Assembly: GCA_038240335.1 (NCBI GenBank)
Contig: JBBSDV010000123.1
Coordinates: forward strand, 1 to 10,258
Direction: 5' to 3'
Length of the DNA: 10,258 bases
Origin: JBBSDV01 sp038240335
GTDB taxonomy: Bacteria > Chloroflexota > Dehalococcoidia > DSTF01 > JACRBR01
The translations under genes and the position numbers were made by a program. Below the pieces are notes generated by a model that was given only the letters and a program-made list of their open reading frames with translations, did no database searches and was not told the origin of the DNA. Shown here one piece after another: positions 7,140-10,258 of the stretch (position 1 is the stretch's first letter; the number at the start of each line of letters is the position of its first letter).

Positions 7140-8441
7140 GCCCGCCGCGACGGCGTCGGCCTCCGCATCCGGTGCGGCGGGGGCGTGGTGCGGGGTGCGC
7201 TTGGTGCGGCGGGCTGCGGCTTCGATGGCTGAGAGGTGGGCGAGGGCCTTGCGGGTGTCGGAGGCGACACGGGCGGGCTCCTGCTTTTCGACGCGGTACT
7301 TGAACAGCCAGTACATGAACTCGCGGAATTCGGTCAGCGACATGTGCTGGCTGTGCGGCAGGGATGCGGCCTCACGGAACTCGCGCACGAGGTCGGCGCG
7401 GGCGCGGCCGTAGATGCGTTCGTACACCGGATCGACGGCGGCCTCGTCGCCGCGCGGATCCTTCATGTTCGCGGCGCCGCGCTCTTTCGAAACCTCGAGC
7501 TCGACGGCGTACTGAAGTGCCTCCTCGACGGTGACGCCATAGAGGTAGTTGAGGTGCGCGCGGTGCTTCGATTCGCCGATCAGATCGCGCAGGCGCTCAT
7601 CGCTGAGCCGCTCTGGAGACGGTGTGATGGCGAGCGCATCAGGATCGGCGGGTGCGCGTGCCTCGAACAGGAGGCGCTCCGCCTCGTCGCCGGGGATTCG
7701 CTGGCCGGCGGCGGCGACGAGACGCTCGGCGAGCACGAGCCAGTCGAACGCCTCGCCGCCGATCAGGTAGCGGTACTGCCTGCCTTCGAAGACCTCGTCT
7801 GGCCGTTCCCAAAGGGCGATCGCCGCCATCAGGGCATCGAACCAGGGATCGCCGGCGTCGAGCGCGTGGATGAAGTGCTCGTCCGGCTCGATGCCTTCAT
7901 CGTCGCCGGTGGGAACGCCGAAGGGCGCGCCGCGGAGGTAGTGCGCATAGGCGGGCGAGGCGAAGAAATCGGAGAGTACTTCGCGATGGTTGTAGGCGAT
8001 GTCCAGCGCCACCGCCTCGATAGGCGAGAAGAACCGCAGCTCGCGGCCCTCGCCGCAGACAAGATCTTCGGCGGGCGTCGTACAGGGCGCGTGAAAGATG
8101 TAAACCTCGAACGCGGGGTCGGCGGCCCTGGCTCGCGGCTTCTTCGCCGGCGTGGCGCCTTCGGCCTTCGTGTTGGCCGCGGCCTTACCGTTGCGCGAGA
8201 AGTAATACGCGCGGAACGCCTCGATGCGCTCGAGCGCGAGTCCAGTCTCCTCAGTCACTTCGCGGCGCGCCGTCTGTTCCGGCGTCTCGCCTTCGATGCC
8301 AGCGCCGCCGGTGAGCCCCCAGTGTCCGGGGTACATGATGGTGGGGTCGTCGTCGCGCAGCTGCATGAGGACGCGGCCGAGCGGGTCGACGAGGATGACG
8401 CCGGCACTGATTCTGCGGGGGATGATGCGAGGTTCAGGCAT
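7128..8441 (-). CDS. Nudix hydrolase fused to an unrecognised C-terminal domain
   Basis: Counting from the ATG at 8439-8441 the product has 437 residues; a TTG five codons upstream (8456) is an alternative start, and neither has a good ribosome site. The N-terminal Nudix fold (about 9-169) has a complete Nudix box, G-x5-E-x7-REVTEETGL, at 46-68. It should be a metal-dependent hydrolase of nucleoside-diphosphate-linked compounds. Two features are odd. A Lys/Ala/Pro-rich insertion (about 86-107, with AKKPRARAA) breaks the fold between YYFSRNG and AFEVYIFHAP. A second domain of about 220 residues (185-405) follows, predicted helical, with GGEAFDWLVLAERL, SKHRAHLNYLYGVTVEEAL and FREFMYWLFKYRVEK; I cannot assign it to a named family. 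An Ala/Pro-rich tail ends the protein. Nudix proteins are commonly shorter than 200 residues, so this is a long fusion. It converges on the glucosidase and diverges from the toroid gene. Confidence 0.88.
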   Translation of the reverse strand: MPEPRIIPRRISAGVILVDPLGRVLMQLRDDDPTIMYPGHWGLTGGAGIEGETPEQTARREVTEETGLALERIEAFRAYYFSRNGKAAANTKAEGATPAKKPRARAADPAFEVYIFHAPCTTPAEDLVCGEGRELRFFSPIEAVALDIAYNHREVLSDFFASPAYAHYLRGAPFGVPTGDDEGIEPDEHFIHALDAGDPWFDALMAAIALWERPDEVFEGRQYRYLIGGEAFDWLVLAERLVAAAGQRIPGDEAERLLFEARAPADPDALAITPSPERLSDERLRDLIGESKHRAHLNYLYGVTVEEALQYAVELEVSKERGAANMKDPRGDEAAVDPVYERIYGRARADLVREFREAASLPHSQHMSLTEFREFMYWLFKYRVEKQEPARVASDTRKALAHLSAIEAAARRTKRTPHHAPAAPDAEADAVAAGGEM

Positions 8442-8513
8442 GGTTTGTTGCGCCAAAAACGCCCGGCGAGACCGCGGCCCAGAGTAAGCGGTTCACGGCG
8501 GGCGTAGCGTGGC

Positions 8514-8522
8514 AGTATATCT
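8514..8522. promoter_or_regulatory. Possible divergent -10 element between the Nudix and toroid genes
   Basis: AGTATATCT reads on the - strand as TATACT, a 5/6 match to the -10 consensus placed to start a transcript about 50-65 nt before the Nudix start. On the + strand TATATC (8516-8521) has a weak -35-like TTCACG at 8492-8497 with an 18-nt spacer. No strong -35 is seen for the leftward reading, where the heptad array occupies the expected place. This is sequence resemblance only. Confidence 0.3.
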
Positions 8523-8613
8523 GGTTGTCGGTTGTCGGTTGTCGGTTGTCGGTTGTCGGTTGTCGGTCGTCGGTCGTTGGTAGTTGGTAGTTGGTACTTG
8601 GTGGAGGGTCGAG
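8523..8613. repeat. Heptanucleotide tandem array of 13 units (GGTNNNN)
   Basis: Thirteen 7-nt units run without a break in phase: six identical GGTTGTC, then GGTCGTC, GGTCGTT, two GGTAGTT, GGTACTT, GGTGGAG and GGTCGAG. Every unit keeps GGT, while the last four bases drift stepwise toward the toroid gene. Arrays of this kind resemble the short tandemly repeated repetitive (STRR) heptamers known from cyanobacteria. The array lies in the divergent spacer, between the possible promoter and the toroid gene's ribosome site. Confidence 0.9.
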
Positions 8614-8668
8614 GGCGGGGAAGGAGTACACTGCGATCATTCCGCGCAACTGTGCGCGTGGCAGCTTC

Positions 8669-8676
8669 GGAGGTGA
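8669..8676 (+). promoter_or_regulatory. Strong ribosome-binding site fixing the GTG start of the toroid gene
   Basis: GGAGGTGA is a full-strength Shine-Dalgarno match. Its GGAGG core ends 6 nt before the GTG at 8680-8682, which supports that non-ATG start. The match is better than those of most other genes in the window. Confidence 0.85.
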
Positions 8677-8679
8677 TCT

Positions 8680-9690
8680 GTGGTCGTCCAATCTTCCGTC
8701 ATCAACCGCCTGCGCGAGTCGCGGGACCGCGGCGTCGAGTACCTGGTGGGGCAGCAGCGCGCGGACGGCGCGATCGGCAAGCCGGAGAAGGCGGGGCTGA
8801 GCCCGTACTACAAGGCGATCTGGGCGCTCGCCGCGGGCGGCCGCACGGAAGAGGGGAATCGCCTCGCCAGTTGGGTCGCGACCAACGTGCTGACGGAAGA
8901 CGGCGACTTCGCCGGGCCGATGCGCGGCACGCTGATGGACTACAGCTACGCGTATCCGAATGCGTGGATGACCGTCGGCGCGCAGAAACTCGGCCGGTTC
9001 GATATCAGCCGGCGGGCGATGGAGTTTCTCCTGCTGCTGCAGCACCCGGAAACGGGCGGCTTCCGCATCCAGCGCGACAACGAAGAGGCGCCGCAGGATG
9101 TGCTGAACAGCGCCCAGGCGGGCAATGCTTGTCTCTTCACGGGCCACATCGCCGAAGCGAAGAACGTCGGCCATTTTTTGCGGACGGTGTGGGAGGCGCA
9201 GCCGGATCCGGAGCGCGAGTTGTTCTTCGTCTACAAGCCAGGCAAGGGGCTGCGCACTGACTTCCCGGAAGAGCGACAGAAGATGCATTCGATTCGCGTC
9301 GATACGGAGCGTCAGATGTACTTCAACATGGGCATCGCGGCGGCCTTTCTCGCGCGGCTCAACATGGCGACGGGGGATCCGGAATGGGCGGAGCTGGGGA
9401 AGAAGTACCTCGGCATCGGCTTCAAGGTGCTCGACGAGATGTACGAGACGGCGCAGGTCGGGAAGGTGGGTTGGGGTTCGGCCCTGATCTACGCCGTGAC
9501 CGGCGACGACAAGATCCGCGGTCTGGCCGAGCGCGTCGGCGACGCGATGGTCGCGCAGCAGGTGGAGGGCGGCGGCTGGGACAACACCGGCGGCTTCGTC
9601 AATGAGACGATCCGGCAGGAAGTGACCGGCGAGTTTATCGTGCTCCTGGACGAAATGGTCAGCGGTCTCGCTTCTCGTGATGCGAGCTAG
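8680..9690 (+). CDS. Alpha/alpha-toroid (prenyltransferase/terpene-cyclase-like fold) protein of unknown function
   Basis: The 336-residue soluble protein is mostly helical, with repeated helix-pair units carrying Gln/Gly-rich turns: QQRADGAIG (25-33), QHPETGGFR (121-129) and QQVEGGGWDNTGGF (293-306). These look like the QW-type turns of the terpenoid cyclase/protein prenyltransferase toroid. It lacks the DxDD and zinc-ligand motifs of true squalene cyclases or prenyltransferases, so neither activity should be assumed; a sugar-processing six-hairpin enzyme is an alternative. Other notable segments are DYSYAYPNAWMTVGAQKLGRF and DTERQMYFNMGIAAAFLARL. There is no signal peptide or membrane segment. 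GTG is chosen because of the strong ribosome site. The gene diverges from the Nudix fusion gene and seems monocistronic, ending at a hairpin-rich junction. Confidence 0.8.
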   Translation: MVVQSSVINRLRESRDRGVEYLVGQQRADGAIGKPEKAGLSPYYKAIWALAAGGRTEEGNRLASWVATNVLTEDGDFAGPMRGTLMDYSYAYPNAWMTVGAQKLGRFDISRRAMEFLLLLQHPETGGFRIQRDNEEAPQDVLNSAQAGNACLFTGHIAEAKNVGHFLRTVWEAQPDPERELFFVYKPGKGLRTDFPEERQKMHSIRVDTERQMYFNMGIAAAFLARLNMATGDPEWAELGKKYLGIGFKVLDEMYETAQVGKVGWGSALIYAVTGDDKIRGLAERVGDAMVAQQVEGGGWDNTGGFVNETIRQEVTGEFIVLLDEMVSGLASRDAS

Positions 9691-9691
9691 G

Positions 9692-9710
9692 CCCTGTCGC
9701 GGAGACAGGG
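9692..9710 (+). terminator. Terminator-like hairpin after the toroid gene
   Basis: Starting 1 nt after the TAG stop, CCCTGTC and GACAGGG form a perfect 7-bp stem with loop GCGGA. The following bases, ATCTCGTTAT, are only mildly T-rich, so it is not a canonical intrinsic terminator. It may work as a weak one or protect the mRNA 3' end. CCTGTCGC from this hairpin recurs at 9726-9733, which suggests a dispersed repeat. Confidence 0.5.
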
Positions 9711-9724
9711 ATCTCGTTATGCCG

Positions 9725-9750
9725 GCCTGTCGCAGGCGCGGACGCCGCGC
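9725..9750. terminator. Overlapping hairpins at the convergent toroid/PAP2 junction
   Basis: Two alternative stems share bases: GCCTG-TCG-CAGGC (9725-9737, 5 bp) and GCGCGG-ACG-CCGCGC (9736-9750, perfect 6 bp). Neither has a T-run on either strand. Their place between two gene ends fits a role in stopping transcription from one or both sides, but they could equally belong to a repeat element. Confidence 0.35.
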
Positions 9751-9792
9751 CACAAATCGCTTGACTCGAACCGCGGGATGGGCGCCTTCGCA

Positions 9793-10258
9793 TCATGCAT
9801 GCGACGCGAGGCGATCGAGCCGGTAGGCGGCGAGCAGGTACAGCGATGCGAGCAGCGCGGCGCCGATGACGTCGGAGAGCCAGTGAGCGCCGATGTACAT
9901 TCGCGCGGGACCGCCGAGCGCGATCTCGATCACGCACGCCAGTCGTACGACGCGCACGAGCTGCCGGGACGGAATAGCACGCGAGGCATACGCGAACACG
10001 AGACCGTAGACGAGCACTTCGCCGAATACGTGGCCGCTCGGGAAGCCATGCGCGTCGGGATAGACATGCCGCGGCAAAACGACGGTGGCGACCGTCGGCC
10101 GCGCGACGACGACGCGCACCGCGTCCTCCGCATAATATGCTGCTGCGATGCCCGCAAGGATCAGCGTTTCGAGCCAACGTCGGCGCACGGCCAGCAGGAC
10201 GACTGACGCGATGAGCACGGCAATAATCACGTCGTAGTCGCCGATGCGATTGACGACC
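9793..10258 (-). CDS. PAP2-family membrane phosphatase (5' end outside window)
   Basis: The frame is open to the window edge. Residues VVNRIGDYDV precede the first internal GTG (10228-10230) and look like family sequence, so the gene most likely starts beyond 10258. The visible 154 residues contain several hydrophobic helices and two of the three phosphatase signature motifs: PSGH in GFPSGHVFGE, and ARMYIGAHWLSD, which keeps the Arg, His and Asp of SRx5Hx3D with Ala for Ser. The first motif (Kx6RP) is irregular: VRVVVARPTV has Arg in place of Lys and a single RP. PAP2 proteins remove phosphate from lipid phosphates such as phosphatidic acid or undecaprenyl pyrophosphate, or act on other phosphoesters, with active sites usually facing outward. 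The substrate cannot be told. It converges on the toroid gene. Confidence 0.88.
   Translation of the reverse strand, partial: VVNRIGDYDVIIAVLIASVVLLAVRRRWLETLILAGIAAAYYAEDAVRVVVARPTVATVVLPRHVYPDAHGFPSGHVFGEVLVYGLVFAYASRAIPSRQLVRVVRLACVIEIALGGPARMYIGAHWLSDVIGAALLASLYLLAAYRLDRLASHA

Noticed and set aside
7236..8507. 423-codon + strand frame over the Nudix gene
   Set aside because: It is antisense to a gene with a perfect Nudix box, shows no known domain, and is a GC-driven shadow.
8643..8658. 6-bp hairpin CGCGCA / TGCGCG just upstream of the toroid ribosome site
   Set aside because: A short GC-rich stem with a 4-nt loop is common by chance here, and it leaves the ribosome site free.
8434..9753. 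439-codon - strand frame over the toroid gene
   Set aside because: The opposite frame has a strong ribosome site and a consistent helical protein. This one has repeat-derived peptides at its N-terminus.

Overview
The window is GC-rich bacterial chromosomal DNA with nine protein-coding genes, two of them cut by the window edges. No RNA genes, CRISPR arrays, insertion sequences or phage genes are visible. Gene content and style (ECF sigma with a small soluble zinc anti-sigma, a long GH63-like glucosidase, interspersed 27-nt repeats, heptanucleotide arrays) suggest a free-living high-GC bacterium. Chloroflexota is my tentative guess, but nothing in the sequence proves the phylum.

Left part (1-2520): the C-terminal end of an aminoglycoside-phosphotransferase-family kinase runs rightward and stops at 381. 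A 344-nt gap follows, carrying two near-identical copies of a short palindromic repeat. Three leftward genes come next. Read in their own direction they are an ECF sigma factor (2520-1846), a minimal zinc-binding anti-sigma factor whose ribosome site lies in the last codons of the sigma gene (1842-1594), and, 112 nt further on, an SDR oxidoreductase (1481-726). Sigma and anti-sigma are clearly one translationally coupled unit; the SDR may belong to the same transcript.

Middle (2521-7004): a 598-nt non-coding divergent region separates the sigma operon from two rightward genes, a zinc-type glucose 1-dehydrogenase (3119-4234) and an 887-residue GH63-like glucosidase (4341-7004). The order fits a small sugar cassette: the glucosidase frees glucose from an alpha-glucoside or glucosylglycerate-like compound, and the dehydrogenase oxidises it to gluconolactone. 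Control of this pair by the divergent sigma factor is possible but unproven.

Right part (7005-10258): a leftward gene encodes a Nudix hydrolase with a Lys/Ala/Pro-rich insertion in the Nudix fold and a C-terminal domain of about 220 residues that I do not recognise. It is flanked at both ends by heptanucleotide repeat arrays, one of which includes its stop codon. A divergent rightward gene encodes an alpha/alpha-toroid protein of unknown function. After a hairpin-rich convergent junction, a leftward PAP2-type membrane phosphatase runs off the window end.

No overtly new system is seen. The most interesting items are the Nudix fusion protein, the phase-locked heptad arrays around it, and the unknown toroid protein beside it.
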